This document shows, piece after piece, positions 26,009 through 35,521 of a stretch of DNA of 64,000 bases (its first letter is position 1; every line of letters starts with the position of its first letter). The notes under the pieces were generated by a model. It ran no database searches, was not told the DNA's origin, and saw nothing but the letters and a program-made list of their open reading frames with translations. The translations under genes and the position numbers were made by a program. Origin of the DNA: Marinobacter sp. F3R11 (GTDB lineage Bacteria > Pseudomonadota > Gammaproteobacteria > Pseudomonadales > Oleiphilaceae); contig NZ_QOCH01000015.1 in NCBI RefSeq assembly GCF_003318275.1, positions 1,149,677 through 1,213,676 on the forward strand, given 5' to 3'.

Positions 26009-26734
26009 ATGATCAACTGGAAGTCTCTCGATACCGTGTTCCTCGATATGGACGGAACACTGCTTGATCTGCACTTCGACAATCATTTCTGGCTGGAACA
26101 CCTGCCCCGGCGCTATGCCGAGAGGTATGACCTGCATCCTGAGGAAGCCAGGAGCCAGCTGATCAGCATGATTATGGCCGAGAAAGGCACGCTCAACTGG
26201 TATTGCACCGATTACTGGAGCGAACGACTCGCCATGGATATCACTAACCTGAAATCAGAGGTCGGCGACCGCATCGGCTATCGCCCCCATGTAGCTGACT
26301 TCCTTCAGGCGCTCAAGAAAACCGGTCTGAAATCAGTGATCGTTACTAACTGCCATCCGGATCCACTAAGGCTCAAATTACAGCGTACAGGCCTGGACGC
26401 CTTCGTGGACAGCATTGTCTCCAGCCATCAACTCGGCAGACCAAAAGAAGACGTAGAATTCTGGAATGATCTGCATCAGCTTTCACCCTACAGGGCAGCA
26501 ACAACGTTAATGGTCGACGACAGCTTCCCGGTACTTGAAAGTGCCCGGTCTGCCGGAATAGCCCAATGCCTGGGTATTCTCGCACCAGACAGCAAGCAAG
26601 CTCCCCGGGAAACCCATCCGGACATACCCTGCGTCCATCACTTTAGTGAAATCCTGGATTCCATCTTCCAGCAAAGACCCCTCCATCCGCAGGGGTCTCC
26701 CCAGCAGAACAGCCCCCTGCCATCTGCAGGCTGA
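26009..26734 (+). CDS. yrfG: HAD-family GMP/IMP nucleotidase YrfG
   Basis: Haloacid-dehalogenase phosphatase of about 241 residues. The nucleophile motif is VFLDMDGTLLDL (two Asp near the N-terminus), motif II is VIVTNCHP, and the acidic motif is TLMVDDSFPV; the cap resembles E. coli YrfG, including HFDNHFWLEHLP and LNWYCTDYWSE. YrfG acts on GMP and IMP. Neighbours hslR, hslO and pckA are in the same order as in E. coli. Start is ATG 26009; a TTG two codons earlier is in the terminator T-run. The translation start directly follows a transcription terminator, which is odd. Confidence 0.88.
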   Translation: MINWKSLDTVFLDMDGTLLDLHFDNHFWLEHLPRRYAERYDLHPEEARSQLISMIMAEKGTLNWYCTDYWSERLAMDITNLKSEVGDRIGYRPHVADFLQALKKTGLKSVIVTNCHPDPLRLKLQRTGLDAFVDSIVSSHQLGRPKEDVEFWNDLHQLSPYRAATTLMVDDSFPVLESARSAGIAQCLGILAPDSKQAPRETHPDIPCVHHFSEILDSIFQQRPLHPQGSPQQNSPLPSAG

Positions 26735-26746
26735 GAGCGCTATAAT
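26717..26746 (+). promoter_or_regulatory. putative sigma-70 promoter of hslR
   Basis: CTGCCA, 18 bases, TATAAT (perfect -10). It overlaps the last codons of yrfG and ends 29 bases before the hslR ATG. No good sigma-32 promoter was spotted here. Confidence 0.5.
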
Positions 26747-26775
26747 CCCGAAATACGCCCATCAGGTGAGGAGAC

Positions 26776-27183
26776 ATGACGGCATCTACTTCGGACGATC
26801 AGCGGGTCAGGCTCGACAAATGGCTCTGGGCCGCGCGCTTTTATAAAACACGCTCTCTGGCCAAAGAAGCTGTCGAAGGCGGCAAAGTTCACTACAACAA
26901 CCAGCGCTGCAAACCTGGCCGGATAGTGGAACCCGGTGCAACACTCACCTTGCGTTTAGGGTTACTTGAAAAAGTCATCATCGTTGATGATATAAGTGAA
27001 CGCCGACGCGGTGCACCTGAGGCACAAAAGCTTTATCACGAGACTGAAGAAAGCGTGAAAAAACGGGAAGACCTCTCGTGGCAACGCAAAACTATGCAGG
27101 CAGCTCAATTGCCACCAGCCCGGCGACCCTCAAAGAAAGATCGCCGCAATATCCAACGATTCCGTGATCAAAACGGTATCTGA
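26776..27183 (+). CDS. hslR: ribosome-associated heat-shock protein Hsp15 (HslR)
   Basis: S4-domain RNA-binding protein that rescues stalled 50S subunits carrying nascent chains. The S4 domain is at residues 8-70 (VRLDKWLWAARFYKTRSLAK, GGKVHYNNQRCKPGRIVEPG), followed by a basic tail PPARRPSKKDRRNIQRF typical of Hsp15. 135 residues, normal for the family. ATG preceded by GAGGAG. Sits between yrfG and hslO as in E. coli. Confidence 0.95.
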   Translation: MTASTSDDQRVRLDKWLWAARFYKTRSLAKEAVEGGKVHYNNQRCKPGRIVEPGATLTLRLGLLEKVIIVDDISERRRGAPEAQKLYHETEESVKKREDLSWQRKTMQAAQLPPARRPSKKDRRNIQRFRDQNGI

Positions 27184-27241
27184 ACAAGACCGCTCTGTCG
27201 TCATCCATCGATGCAAGCACCCAGTTTTCAGGAGAACCAGC

Positions 27242-28096
27242 ATGGCATCCCGCGATCAGTTCCAGCGCTTTATATTCGAACACAGTCAGGTGCGCGGAGC
27301 CTGGGTGCAGCTTGACGAAAGCTTTCGTGAAATTACCAGCCAGGCACCTTATCCGGAGTCCATTCGAGGACTGCTTGGCGAAGCTCTGGTTGCCAGCATT
27401 GTGATGAGCAGCAGCCTGAAATTCGAAGGCACCCTGTCCATTCAGGCTCAGGGAGAAGGCCCCTTGCGAACACTGATGGCAGAATGCAGCCACGACCGGA
27501 AAATTCGTGGTCTGGCCCGGTTTGATGAGCACGCAATAAGCGAGGAAAGCTTTCATGACCTCCTGGGCGACGGACGCATGGCCATCACCATTACCCCACA
27601 GCAGGGCAACCGCTATCAGGGAGTGGTCCCCCGGGAGCGCGACAGCCTCGCGGGCTGCATTGAGGAGTATTTCGAGCGTTCAGAACAGATTCCGACCAGC
27701 CTGTTCCTGTTTTCCAGCGAGCATGGTGCCGCCGGCCTGATGCTTCAGCGCCTGCCCGGGGCCACCGACGAAGACAACGAGCTCTGGGAGCGGGTTAATC
27801 ACCTCGCACGCACTGTAGAACCTGATGAACTTCTGGAACTGAACAGCGAAACCTTGCTGCACCGCCTGTTCCACGAAGAAACCGTGCGCCTTTTCGACCC
27901 TGAAAACGTGGCTTTTCACTGCAGCTGCTCCACAGAAAGAACACTCAACGCGCTTGAAGCCATTGGCAAAGAAGAATGCTACAGCATACTGGAGGAACAG
28001 GGAGCCATAGAGATGGATTGCCAGTTCTGCCACGCACACTATCGGTTCGATAGAAATGATATTGACCATCTTTTCACTGGCCATACGCTACACTAG
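27242..28096 (+). CDS. hslO: redox-regulated chaperone Hsp33 (HslO)
   Basis: Holdase activated by oxidation and heat. About 284 residues; start ATG 27242 (MASRDQFQRFIFE) has AGGAGA nine bases upstream, while a longer frame from 27164 overlaps hslR. The C-terminal zinc/redox switch is intact: HCSCS near residues 223-227 and CQFC about 30 residues later, the CxC-Xn-CxxC arrangement. It lies 58 bases after hslR. Confidence 0.96.
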   Translation: MASRDQFQRFIFEHSQVRGAWVQLDESFREITSQAPYPESIRGLLGEALVASIVMSSSLKFEGTLSIQAQGEGPLRTLMAECSHDRKIRGLARFDEHAISEESFHDLLGDGRMAITITPQQGNRYQGVVPRERDSLAGCIEEYFERSEQIPTSLFLFSSEHGAAGLMLQRLPGATDEDNELWERVNHLARTVEPDELLELNSETLLHRLFHEETVRLFDPENVAFHCSCSTERTLNALEAIGKEECYSILEEQGAIEMDCQFCHAHYRFDRNDIDHLFTGHTLH

Positions 28097-28171
28097 GCTG
28101 GCTTAGCATTCTGACAGAACGCCTGCAAACACTAGATTTCTGTGGCAGTCGTTTTTTATTGGCGCATCTGG

Positions 28172-28177
28172 CATAAT
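28172..28177 (+). promoter_or_regulatory. possible extended -10 promoter of pckA
   Basis: TGGCATAAT, a TGN-extended -10 element (CATAAT), about 93 bases before the pckA start. No good -35 hexamer stands 16-18 bases upstream, so this is weak. The remaining interval 28097-28269 shows nothing else. Confidence 0.3.
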
Positions 28178-28269
28178 GACGCGCCTGAATTGACCCGATT
28201 GTTCAGTTTTCCGCCAGCTTTCAGAGGCGGCCTGAGCAGTCACTAAGACATCCCGAGGGCGAGGTCGAA

Positions 28270-29802
28270 GTGAGCAACACTTATAATGATCTGAGTACAG
28301 CGCGGCTGGTCGAAGAAGCACTGGCGCGAAATGAAGGCCAGCTAGCTGCCAACGGCTCACTGGTTGTAAAAACCGGAAAACGTACCGGACGATCCCCGAT
28401 GGATCGCTATATCGTTGAAGAGCCGAGCACCTCTGACGATATCCACTGGGGGCCGATCAACCGTCCTTTTGACGCCGATAAATTCGACGCCCTGTGGGAT
28501 CGTGTAGAAGCCTACATTGCTGAGAAAGACAGCTTTGTTTCCCAGGTTCACGTTGGCTCCGACCCCGAGCACTATCTGCCGGTCAAAATGACCACCGAGA
28601 CTGCCTGGCAGAACTTGTTCGGTCGCAACCTTTTCATTCGCCCGGAAGTCTACAACCCGGCTGACAAGCAGGAATGGCAGGTTCTCAACGCTGCCAATTT
28701 CGAGTGCGTGCCTGAGCGCGACGGTACCAACAGTGACGGCTGTGTGATCATTAACTTTGCACGTCGCAAAGTACTTCTTGCCGGCATGCTTTACGCTGGC
28801 GAGATGAAGAAAGCCATGTTCTCCGTGCAAAACTTCCTGCTGCCGGAAAAAGACGTTCTTCCTATGCACTGCTCGGCCAACGTAGGTGAAGATGGCGAAA
28901 CCTGCCTGTTCTTCGGCCTGTCCGGCACTGGCAAAACCACTCTGTCTGCGGATCCGCATCGTTTCCTGATCGGCGACGACGAACATGGCTGGGGTCCCGG
29001 CACTGTCTTCAACATCGAAGGCGGCTGCTATGCCAAGTGCATTGATCTGAGCCAGAAGAACGAGCCAATAATCTGGGACGCTATCCGTTTCGGCGCAATT
29101 GTTGAGAACGTCACCATTGATCCGGAAACCCGCGAGCCGGATTACAGCGACGTTTCCCTGACCGAAAACTCCCGCTGCGCCTATCCGCTTGAGCATGTAG
29201 AAAAACGTGTTCTTGAAAACAGAGCCGGTGAGCCGTCTCACATTGTGTTCCTGACCTGCGACATGACCGGCGTATTGCCTCCTGTGTCCATACTGAACCG
29301 CGAAGGCGCTGCATATCACTTCCTGAGCGGCTACACAGCGTTGGTTGGCTCTACGGAAATGGGTTCATCGTCCAAACTGAAGTCTACCTTTTCTACCTGC
29401 TTTGGCGCGCCATTCTTCCCTCGTCCGGCTGGCGTATACGCCGAACTGCTCATGAAGCGTATCGATGAGTACGGCAGCAAGGTCTTTCTGGTCAACACCG
29501 GCTGGACCGGTGGCCCGCACGGCGAAGGCACTCGCTTCAGCATCCCGACAACCCGCGCCATCATCAGCGCCATCCAGAACGGCGACCTTGACGATGTGGA
29601 AACCGAGCACCTGTCTACCCTTAACGTAGACGTGCCCAAACACATACCGGGTGTAGACTCAGGCCTGCTGAACCCACGTAATACATGGGCCAGCACCGAC
29701 TACTATGACGAAAAGGCCAGAGAACTCATCACTCAGTTCGTAGAGAACTTCAAGAAATTTGATGTCTCCGATGCAATTGTAGAAGCTGGCCCCAAGCTCT
29801 GA
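28270..29802 (+). CDS. pckA: ATP-dependent phosphoenolpyruvate carboxykinase
   Basis: Converts oxaloacetate and ATP to phosphoenolpyruvate, CO2 and ADP; the first step of gluconeogenesis. The 510-residue protein has [18 protein letters not shown] near the N-terminus (substrate-binding Arg), [11 protein letters not shown], the P-loop [14 protein letters not shown] and the metal-binding [10 protein letters not shown]. Start GTG at 28270 has GAGG eight bases upstream. It ends 12 bases before a strong bidirectional terminator. Confidence 0.97.
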   Translation: MSNTYNDLSTARLVEEALARNEGQLAANGSLVVKTGKRTGRSPMDRYIVEEPSTSDDIHWGPINRPFDADKFDALWDRVEAYIAEKDSFVSQVHVGSDPEHYLPVKMTTETAWQNLFGRNLFIRPEVYNPADKQEWQVLNAANFECVPERDGTNSDGCVIINFARRKVLLAGMLYAGEMKKAMFSVQNFLLPEKDVLPMHCSANVGEDGETCLFFGLSGTGKTTLSADPHRFLIGDDEHGWGPGTVFNIEGGCYAKCIDLSQKNEPIIWDAIRFGAIVENVTIDPETREPDYSDVSLTENSRCAYPLEHVEKRVLENRAGEPSHIVFLTCDMTGVLPPVSILNREGAAYHFLSGYTALVGSTEMGSSSKLKSTFSTCFGAPFFPRPAGVYAELLMKRIDEYGSKVFLVNTGWTGGPHGEGTRFSIPTTRAIISAIQNGDLDDVETEHLSTLNVDVPKHIPGVDSGLLNPRNTWASTDYYDEKARELITQFVENFKKFDVSDAIVEAGPKL

Positions 29803-29813
29803 TTCTGCCAGCT

Positions 29814-29851
29814 AAAAAAAAGCGCCGTGTTTTCCCACGGCGCTTTTTTTG
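29814..29851. terminator. bidirectional rho-independent terminator
   Basis: Stem AGCGCCGTG/CACGGCGCT with a six-base loop, flanked by a run of eight A on the left and seven T on the right, so it works on both strands: for pckA on the plus strand and for the binding-protein gene (29925-31175) on the minus strand. Confidence 0.92.
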
Positions 29852-29924
29852 TATCTGACTGCCGGCCCTCACTGTTACAGAAGGAACCCACCAGCCATAA
29901 CCTGCTGTGATGCCAGGATATGGC

Positions 29925-31175
29925 TCACAGGTGCGGCGGTTTATTGGCTGCGGCGCGCTCAGCCCGCCATTCGGTGAGAGTCTGGGCCGCTTTTTCCCCT
30001 TCCAGCGACCCTACGACTTCAAAAAAATCACTACGCAGCGGATCACTTGTAACCTGCTCTCTTTTTTTGCTGCGTACCACGTATACCGTCTGCAAATTCT
30101 GATGATCAAAAGCACGCCATTGCTGACGATCCTTGAGCAGAGTGAATTCATGCCCCTCCAGTGCTTTGATCAGGCTTTGAGTATTGGTCGTGCCTGCACG
30201 CTCTACGGCATCCTTATACTGATAGACAATGCCATAGGCTGTAGCGGCAGTAGACGTAGGCCTGACGTCATATGCCGCAGTAAATGCCTCAGCAAACTGC
30301 TGGCCCCGAACAAAACCCAGTTGATAGGGGATCATCCACTCCCAGGGGGTCGTAGAAATAACATCTTCCATGATGGTAGCTCCCACATTCTGGGCAATTC
30401 CTAGTGTGATATTGGGCAAGACAACCTTCATCTTGTCTTTGATACCCATCTCATAGGCAACCTTGAGAGCCCTCACCAGGTCATCACCATATAAAACCAG
30501 AATCAGTATGTCGGCCCCACTTGCCTCCGCTTTGACAAGCGCTTCCTTGAAATCTTTGATGAATGCTTTTGGGAAGGGAGTCAGGGCATGAGGGTGAGCT
30601 TGCTTGTCAGAAGTATTTGTAAATTCGCGGATAGACTCTTCTGAAGACCAGCCCCAGGTATAATCGGCCGTTACATAAAAGTATTTGGCATCACCAAACG
30701 TCGAGGTCAGATAACTTCCGAGGGCATTCGCTGTCATCCAGGCATTAGGATACTCGCGAAACATGTGGTCGTGACCTTCACTGCCTGTAGTGGCATTTGC
30801 AGAAGTTGTTGTACCGAAATAGAGACGACCCAGTTTTTTTGCAACCTTACCGGAGACAATGGTTACGGCGCTGGAAGCTCCGCCAAACACCATATCTACC
30901 TTTTCCTTCCTGATCAGCTCCTCGGTATTGGCAGCGCCGCGTTCAGGAGAACCGGCCGTATTACGAATAACCAGCTCAACTTTTTTCCCGAGTATTCCTC
31001 CGGCCTTGTTTATCTCATCGACGGCCAGAAAAGCTGCCAGCCTTTGTTGCTGTCCAAGGTCTTTATAGCGTCCGGACTGAGGGTAGTTAAATCCGAGCCT
31101 GATGGTATCCGCTAATAGCGAAAAGCTGCAAAATAGAAGTACAAATCCTGCAAGTACACTTGCGCTCCGTTTCAT
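29925..31175 (-). CDS. periplasmic binding protein, branched-chain amino acid/amide type
   Basis: Periplasmic ligand-binding protein of type I fold (Peripla_BP_6, LivJ/urea family), 416 residues. Residues 1-22 are a Sec signal peptide (SVLAGFVLLFCSFSLLA), then DTIRLGFNYPQSGRYKDLGQ, AVDEINKAGGILGKKVELVI and FGGASSAVTIVSGKVAKK, the usual ligand-binding elements. No permease or ATPase genes are adjacent, so it is an orphan here: it could serve a transporter encoded elsewhere or act as a sensor subunit. It is divergent from the HU gene and ends at the shared terminator with pckA. Confidence 0.85.
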   Translation of the reverse strand: MKRSASVLAGFVLLFCSFSLLADTIRLGFNYPQSGRYKDLGQQQRLAAFLAVDEINKAGGILGKKVELVIRNTAGSPERGAANTEELIRKEKVDMVFGGASSAVTIVSGKVAKKLGRLYFGTTTSANATTGSEGHDHMFREYPNAWMTANALGSYLTSTFGDAKYFYVTADYTWGWSSEESIREFTNTSDKQAHPHALTPFPKAFIKDFKEALVKAEASGADILILVLYGDDLVRALKVAYEMGIKDKMKVVLPNITLGIAQNVGATIMEDVISTTPWEWMIPYQLGFVRGQQFAEAFTAAYDVRPTSTAATAYGIVYQYKDAVERAGTTNTQSLIKALEGHEFTLLKDRQQWRAFDHQNLQTVYVVRSKKREQVTSDPLRSDFFEVVGSLEGEKAAQTLTEWRAERAAANKPPHL

Positions 31176-31345
31176 TTTTATAGTCCTTAACGCACTTGAT
31201 ATTATATTTATAGCGGGTGACTATATCCTTGTGCGGATCAGAAATTGAGGAATGTTAAGTTAAGAATGTCGTGGTTCTTGTAAAAAAATGTAGGCAGCCG
31301 CCTGGCTGCAGCCACCATGGACAAAAAACAAAAAAGGGATACCCG

Positions 31346-31618
31346 ATGCGAAAACCTGAACTCGCGGCGACAATCGCCGAACAGACCGGCCTCTCCCGAG
31401 AAAAGGCCAACGAAGTGATTACTGCATTTACGGACCAGATTTCAGCTGCCGCGGCACGGGGTGAAGACACTACTTTGATCGGCTTCGGCACCTTCAGTAT
31501 CCGCGCGCGGGAAGCGCGGGATGGCAGAAACCCTCAAACCGGAGCACCTATGCGCATTCCCGCCAGCAAAACCGTCGGGTTCAAAGCAGGTAAAGCGCTG
31601 AAAGATTCGTTCCGCTAA
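31346..31618 (+). CDS. HU-family DNA-binding protein
   Basis: Nucleoid protein that bends DNA as a dimer. About 90 residues starting MRKPELAATIAEQTGLSREK, with GFGTFSIRAREARDGRNPQTG (the beta-arm with the RNPQTG tip that intercalates in DNA) and FKAGKALKDSF at the end. ATG 31346 has AAGGGA eight bases upstream; the longer frame to 31271 is in the leader. The leader carries a hairpin (GCAGCC/GGCTGC, 31292-31307). No IHF-specific extension, so HU is preferred. Confidence 0.93.
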   Translation: MRKPELAATIAEQTGLSREKANEVITAFTDQISAAAARGEDTTLIGFGTFSIRAREARDGRNPQTGAPMRIPASKTVGFKAGKALKDSFR

Positions 31619-31620
31619 GC

Positions 31621-31652
31621 ATAGACCCGCCCGTTCCCGCGGGCGGGTCTAT
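31621..31652. terminator. hairpin between convergent HU and pyrC' genes
   Basis: Perfect thirteen-base-pair stem ATAGACCCGCCCG/CGGGCGGGTCTAT with a six-base loop, directly after the HU stop. It lacks a T-run on either strand, so it may act with Rho, or protect 3' ends of convergent transcripts, rather than be a classic intrinsic terminator. Confidence 0.6.
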
Positions 31653-31656
31653 GGCT

Positions 31657-32958
31657 TCAGGCCCCGGCCCAGGCCGCCTGCCCTTCTACCAGAGTAAGCC
31701 GCACCACGCCGGGTAATGGCTGGTTCAGGACAGGTGCGTGACAGCCTGCAGAGATCAGGGAGTGGCGGTCCGCAGTCCAGTATGCGGCGGGGTCAAACAC
31801 ACACAGATCAGCAACATCATTGTTACTGATCGTCGCAGTCCGGCCGATTACAGATGCCGGCCCGGTGGTAAGGCCACGAACCAGCTCAACCAGCTTGAGT
31901 TCACCACGCTGAACCAGCATCAGCCCCAGCGAAAGTACGCTCTCTACACTGGAAAGACCGGGTTCAGTGGCGGGCAAAGGTGCCTGTTTGGCAGCGCTGT
32001 CGTGGGGGAGATGCTGGCTCACAATCGCATCAATCACTCCTTCGCGGACACCGGCAATCAAAGCCTTACGATCCGCTTCAGAGCGCAGTGGCGGGCGCAG
32101 ATGGAAACGACTGTCAAAACCTGCCAGCGCGTCTTCTGTAAAGACAAGCTGATGCATGGCCACATCGGCCGTCACGGCAATTCCCCGGCTGCGGGCATCG
32201 GCAATCATCTCAACACTGCGCCCACAGGACAATTGGCTCAAATGGAGACGCACACCGGTTTCCTCCGCCAGCAGAAGCATTTCCATAACTGATGCAGTTT
32301 CTGCCACTTCAGGAATACCCAGGAGGCCAAGACGGGCGGTAACCAGGCCATCATGCGCATAGCCGTCTGCCGCCAATGACTGGTTTTCCGGACGAAACAT
32401 CACGGTCAAACCAAAGGTCTGGGCATAGGCCATACAGCGGCGGAGTATGCGCGCATTACGCACCCCCCGGGATCCATTGCCCAGGGCAACACAACCCGCG
32501 GCAGAAAGACCCTCCATATCACTGAGCATCTCACCTTCCAGCCCCCGGGTCACCGCTCCCACAGGAAACACGCGGACAGGGGAGTTGGTAGCCGCACCAT
32601 CCCGGATCAGATGAGTAACAGCCCTGGAATCATTCACCGGGGAGGTTTCCGGAGAAGCACAGACAGTCGTGAACCCACCCCGTGCAGCTGCACGGGTTTC
32701 CGAGACTATATTACCTTTCTGACCATTGCCCGGCTCCCGCAGGTTACAGCACAGATCCACAAACCCCGGAGCAATCACACAGCCTTCAGCATTATAGGTC
32801 TGGTCGGCATCGGCATTTACCGCCGCTGCACCTTCACCCGCAATGCGTCCGTTGCGAACCAGCAGTGCACGGTTTTCCGTTTCACCGCCATGGCCGTTCA
32901 GTAGCCGGCCGCCAATGATTTTCAGGCTAGCGCCGGAGGAATGCTCATTACCACTCAT
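31657..32958 (-). CDS. pyrC': PyrC', inactive dihydroorotase homologue
   Basis: Dihydroorotase-like protein of 433 residues expected to have a structural role in the aspartate transcarbamoylase holoenzyme. The metal-binding HxH motif of active enzymes (FVDxHxHxREPG) is replaced by [12 protein letters not shown], with Cys70 and Asn72 in place of the two His. The usual SDHAPH is SQHLPHD, losing the catalytic Asp, and the HCED-type segment is MFRPENQSL. In Pseudomonas pyrC' is likewise non-catalytic and needed for assembly of PyrB. It overlaps pyrB by four bases, translationally coupled. An active PyrC must be elsewhere. Confidence 0.92.
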   Translation of the reverse strand: MSGNEHSSGASLKIIGGRLLNGHGGETENRALLVRNGRIAGEGAAAVNADADQTYNAEGCVIAPGFVDLCCNLREPGNGQKGNIVSETRAAARGGFTTVCASPETSPVNDSRAVTHLIRDGAATNSPVRVFPVGAVTRGLEGEMLSDMEGLSAAGCVALGNGSRGVRNARILRRCMAYAQTFGLTVMFRPENQSLAADGYAHDGLVTARLGLLGIPEVAETASVMEMLLLAEETGVRLHLSQLSCGRSVEMIADARSRGIAVTADVAMHQLVFTEDALAGFDSRFHLRPPLRSEADRKALIAGVREGVIDAIVSQHLPHDSAAKQAPLPATEPGLSSVESVLSLGLMLVQRGELKLVELVRGLTTGPASVIGRTATISNNDVADLCVFDPAAYWTADRHSLISAGCHAPVLNQPLPGVVRLTLVEGQAAWAGA

Positions 32959-33977
32959 GCCAGGCCTCGCTCAGTCTGTTCAGTCAGTTTCTGCTGCCGT
33001 TCTGCTATCTGCCCACCCATCGCCATGGACATCACCGCCATGCGGATCGCGATGCCATTGGTCACCTGGTTCAGGATGACCGATTGCGGGCCATCCGCCA
33101 CGGCGGATTCGATTTCCACGCCGCGGTTAATCGGCCCGGGATGCATCACAATGCACTCGGGATGTGCCAGAGCAAGTTTTTCCTGACTCAATCCGTAAAG
33201 CCGGTAAAACTCTCGCTCACTCGGCAACAAGGCCCCCTCCATACGCTCCTTTTGCAAGCGCAGCATAATCACCACATCCAGATCTTTCATACCTCTGGTC
33301 ATGTCGTATTCCACGGTGCAGCCAAGGCTCTCAACATCATTCGGCAACAGGGTTCCAGGCCCGATAACACGGATCTGGTCGGCGCCCAGCTCATTCAGTG
33401 CCCGGATCTGGGAACGAGCAACCCGGGAGTGCAGGATATCCCCTACAATCGCCACTTTAAGCCCTTCAAATGCGCCCTTGTGCTGGCGAATTGTCAGCAT
33501 ATCAAGCATGGCCTGAGTGGGGTGGGCATGGCGGCCATCACCGGCGTTGATAATGGCGACTCCGGGTGTAACGCTCTCAGCAATAAAATGCGGCGCACCG
33601 CTCTGGGCATGACGTACCACAAACATGTCGCTGGCCATAGCTTCAAGATTCAGAAGCGTATCTGAAAGCGATTCACCTTTAGAGGTGGCGGATGTGCTGA
33701 TATCAAGGTTGAGCACGTCCGCGGAAAGCCGCTTAGCGGCCAGCTCGAATGTGCTGCGGGTGCGAGTGCTGGATTCGAAGAACAGGTTGACCACAGTTCG
33801 CCCTCTGAGCAGAGGCACTTTCTTGATGGTTCGTTCACCCACTTCGATAAATGAATCTGCAGTATCGAGAATGTCAGTGAGCAGATCCCGGCCCAGGCCA
33901 TCCAGAGTCAGAAAATGCCGCAACTGGCCGTCCCGGGTTAGCTGCAGATGGTTGGGGGAAGCTGCGTTTGCGGTCAT
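32955..33977 (-). CDS. pyrB: aspartate transcarbamoylase catalytic subunit
   Basis: Condenses carbamoyl phosphate and aspartate to carbamoyl aspartate in UMP synthesis. The 340-residue protein has the carbamoyl-phosphate motif [50 protein letters not shown] and the Asp-binding MLRLQKERM. The N-terminal extension of some 15 residues is typical of the Pseudomonas-type enzyme, in which PyrB-PyrC' form a dodecamer. In an operon with pyrR upstream and pyrC' overlapping downstream. Confidence 0.97.
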   Translation of the reverse strand: MTANAASPNHLQLTRDGQLRHFLTLDGLGRDLLTDILDTADSFIEVGERTIKKVPLLRGRTVVNLFFESSTRTRSTFELAAKRLSADVLNLDISTSATSKGESLSDTLLNLEAMASDMFVVRHAQSGAPHFIAESVTPGVAIINAGDGRHAHPTQAMLDMLTIRQHKGAFEGLKVAIVGDILHSRVARSQIRALNELGADQIRVIGPGTLLPNDVESLGCTVEYDMTRGMKDLDVVIMLRLQKERMEGALLPSEREFYRLYGLSQEKLALAHPECIVMHPGPINRGVEIESAVADGPQSVILNQVTNGIAIRMAVMSMAMGGQIAERQQKLTEQTERGLA

Positions 33978-34005
33978 GGTTTGCCTGCTATCGATGTTCG
34001 GGAGT

Positions 34006-34515
34006 TTACTGTCCGGTTTCCTGGATTTCGATCCGGAGCGGATCCGGGCCGCGAAGCTTTACGCGCTGCTGCGCGTCAAGTACGAGTGTCTGCCCCGCCA
34101 CATCGGGCTGAATGGGCAGTTCGCGCGCACCAAGATCAATAAGGGTCGCAAGTATAATACTGGCTGGCCGGCCATAATCGAATAGTTCATTCATCGCTGC
34201 ACGTATGGTACGGCCACTCATGATTACGTCGTCGACCAGGATAATATCCCGGCCTTCGGTATCAAAAGGCAGGCTTGAGGGCGTCACCTTCGGATTCAGT
34301 CCAATCCGGCTGAAATCATCCCGGTAGAAAGAGATATCCAACTGACCAAACGGCTCTTCAATGCCGAGACGCTTACCCAGGATATCGGCCACCCAGACTC
34401 CACCGGTGCGGATACCAATCAGCACCGGTGACTCGATACAGCGCTCCGCAAGCATCTGGCGCAATCCGTTTTCCAGCTCATCCAGCAGCCGGTCTATATC
34501 AAGCAATGCACTCAT
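34006..34515 (-). CDS. pyrR: bifunctional pyrimidine regulator / uracil phosphoribosyltransferase PyrR
   Basis: PRPP-binding protein of 169 residues; in Gram-positives a UMP-responsive RNA-binding attenuator, in pseudomonads a regulator of pyrBC'. The PRPP motif [18 protein letters not shown] is intact (residues 91-108), as are [15 protein letters not shown] and the [17 protein letters not shown] end. It is 28 bases upstream of pyrB and 15 bases after ruvX. The gaps are too short for an attenuator of the Bacillus kind, so any regulation must act at translation or further upstream. Confidence 0.94.
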   Translation of the reverse strand: MSALLDIDRLLDELENGLRQMLAERCIESPVLIGIRTGGVWVADILGKRLGIEEPFGQLDISFYRDDFSRIGLNPKVTPSSLPFDTEGRDIILVDDVIMSGRTIRAAMNELFDYGRPASIILATLIDLGARELPIQPDVAGQTLVLDAQQRVKLRGPDPLRIEIQETGQ

Positions 34516-34530
34516 TACTTCCTCGCTTCT

Positions 34531-34962
34531 CTATTCTGCTTGCAGCCGACACCAGGTTTCCAGTATCAGCACTGCTGCACGATCATCTACTCCGTGCCGG
34601 CCATAATCCCGGCTGCCACCAGCAGCCATTACCTGGCCCTTGGCTTCGTAGCTGCTCAGACGCTCGTCCACCATTTCTACCGGTACATGAAAGCGACCAT
34701 GCAGGCGTTTACCAAATTTTCGCGCACGGCCACACATATCATTTTCGCTGTCGTCCATGTTCAGAGGAAGACCTACCAGAAGGATATCCGGCTTCCACTC
34801 CGCCAGCAGTTTTTCAATCTGGCCCCAGTCGGGCGTTCCGTTGTCAGCGGCTATCAGGGCCAGCGGCTGCCCTGTCCCCAGCATCTCCTGACCGGTAGCC
34901 ACGCCAATACGGCGCAGCCCGAAATCAAAAGCCATAACACTGCGGCTGCCAGGTTCAGGCAT
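34531..34962 (-). CDS. ruvX: Holliday-junction resolvase-like nuclease RuvX (YqgF)
   Basis: RNase H-fold nuclease of about 143 residues linked to 16S rRNA 5' processing. Motifs: MAFDFGLRRIGVATGQ (catalytic Asp), LLVGLPLNMDDSEN, VEMVDERLSSYEA, and GVDDRAAVLILETW. Start is put at ATG 34962; a GTG five codons earlier at 34977 is possible. Either way it overlaps the end of yqgE, so the two are coupled. Confidence 0.93.
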   Translation of the reverse strand: MPEPGSRSVMAFDFGLRRIGVATGQEMLGTGQPLALIAADNGTPDWGQIEKLLAEWKPDILLVGLPLNMDDSENDMCGRARKFGKRLHGRFHVPVEMVDERLSSYEAKGQVMAAGGSRDYGRHGVDDRAAVLILETWCRLQAE

Positions 34963-35521
34963 GCCCCACCGTCTCACTGAGCTGGTTCAAGTCAATGCCG
35001 ATCAGCCTGAGGACAGCACTGTAGCGTTCGGACCAGGGTGTTCGGAAGAGGATGTCTGTAGTGGCAGGACAAGTCAGCCAGGCATTACTCCCCAGCTCAT
35101 CTTCCAACTGCCCCTCACCCCAGCCGGAATAGCCCAGAGCCATAAGAAACGCATCCGGGCCCTCGTTGTTGCCGATAGCAGCAAGTATGTCGCGGGAAGT
35201 AGTGAGCATAACGTCATCTGAAACCCGGGCTGTGTTCTGCCAGCTGGCACCTGGCGAATGCAGAACAAAACCACGCTCCGTCTCAACCGGACCACCACAG
35301 AACACTGGCAGATCGAGCTCGCCCCCCTGAAGATCGAGCTGCTCCAGTATTTCCCCGAGATGGATGTCCAGAGGCTGGTTGATCATCAGCCCCAGAGCCC
35401 CATCGCTGGAGTGCTCACAAAGATATATAACTGCACCATGAAAGCGTGGGTCAGCCAGGTACGGAGAGGCCACCAGAAAGTGATGTCGCAGGCTTTGAGG
35501 AGAATGCTTTGATGCCGTCAT
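34955..35521 (-). CDS. yqgE: YqgE/AlgH family protein
   Basis: DUF179 family protein of 188 residues, called AlgH in Pseudomonas, where it sits at the same place. Family features are HHFLVASPYLADPRFHGAVI, GALGLMINQPL, VFCGGPVETERGFVLH and ALGYSGWGEGQLEDE. Biochemical role is unsettled. It overlaps tonB by four bases (ATGA) and ruvX by eight. Confidence 0.94.
   Translation of the reverse strand: MTASKHSPQSLRHHFLVASPYLADPRFHGAVIYLCEHSSDGALGLMINQPLDIHLGEILEQLDLQGGELDLPVFCGGPVETERGFVLHSPGASWQNTARVSDDVMLTTSRDILAAIGNNEGPDAFLMALGYSGWGEGQLEDELGSNAWLTCPATTDILFRTPWSERYSAVLRLIGIDLNQLSETVGHA

Noticed and set aside
28357-29319. A 320-codon minus-strand frame opposite pckA
   Set aside because: Antisense to the conserved pckA P-loop region; a shadow of strong codon bias.
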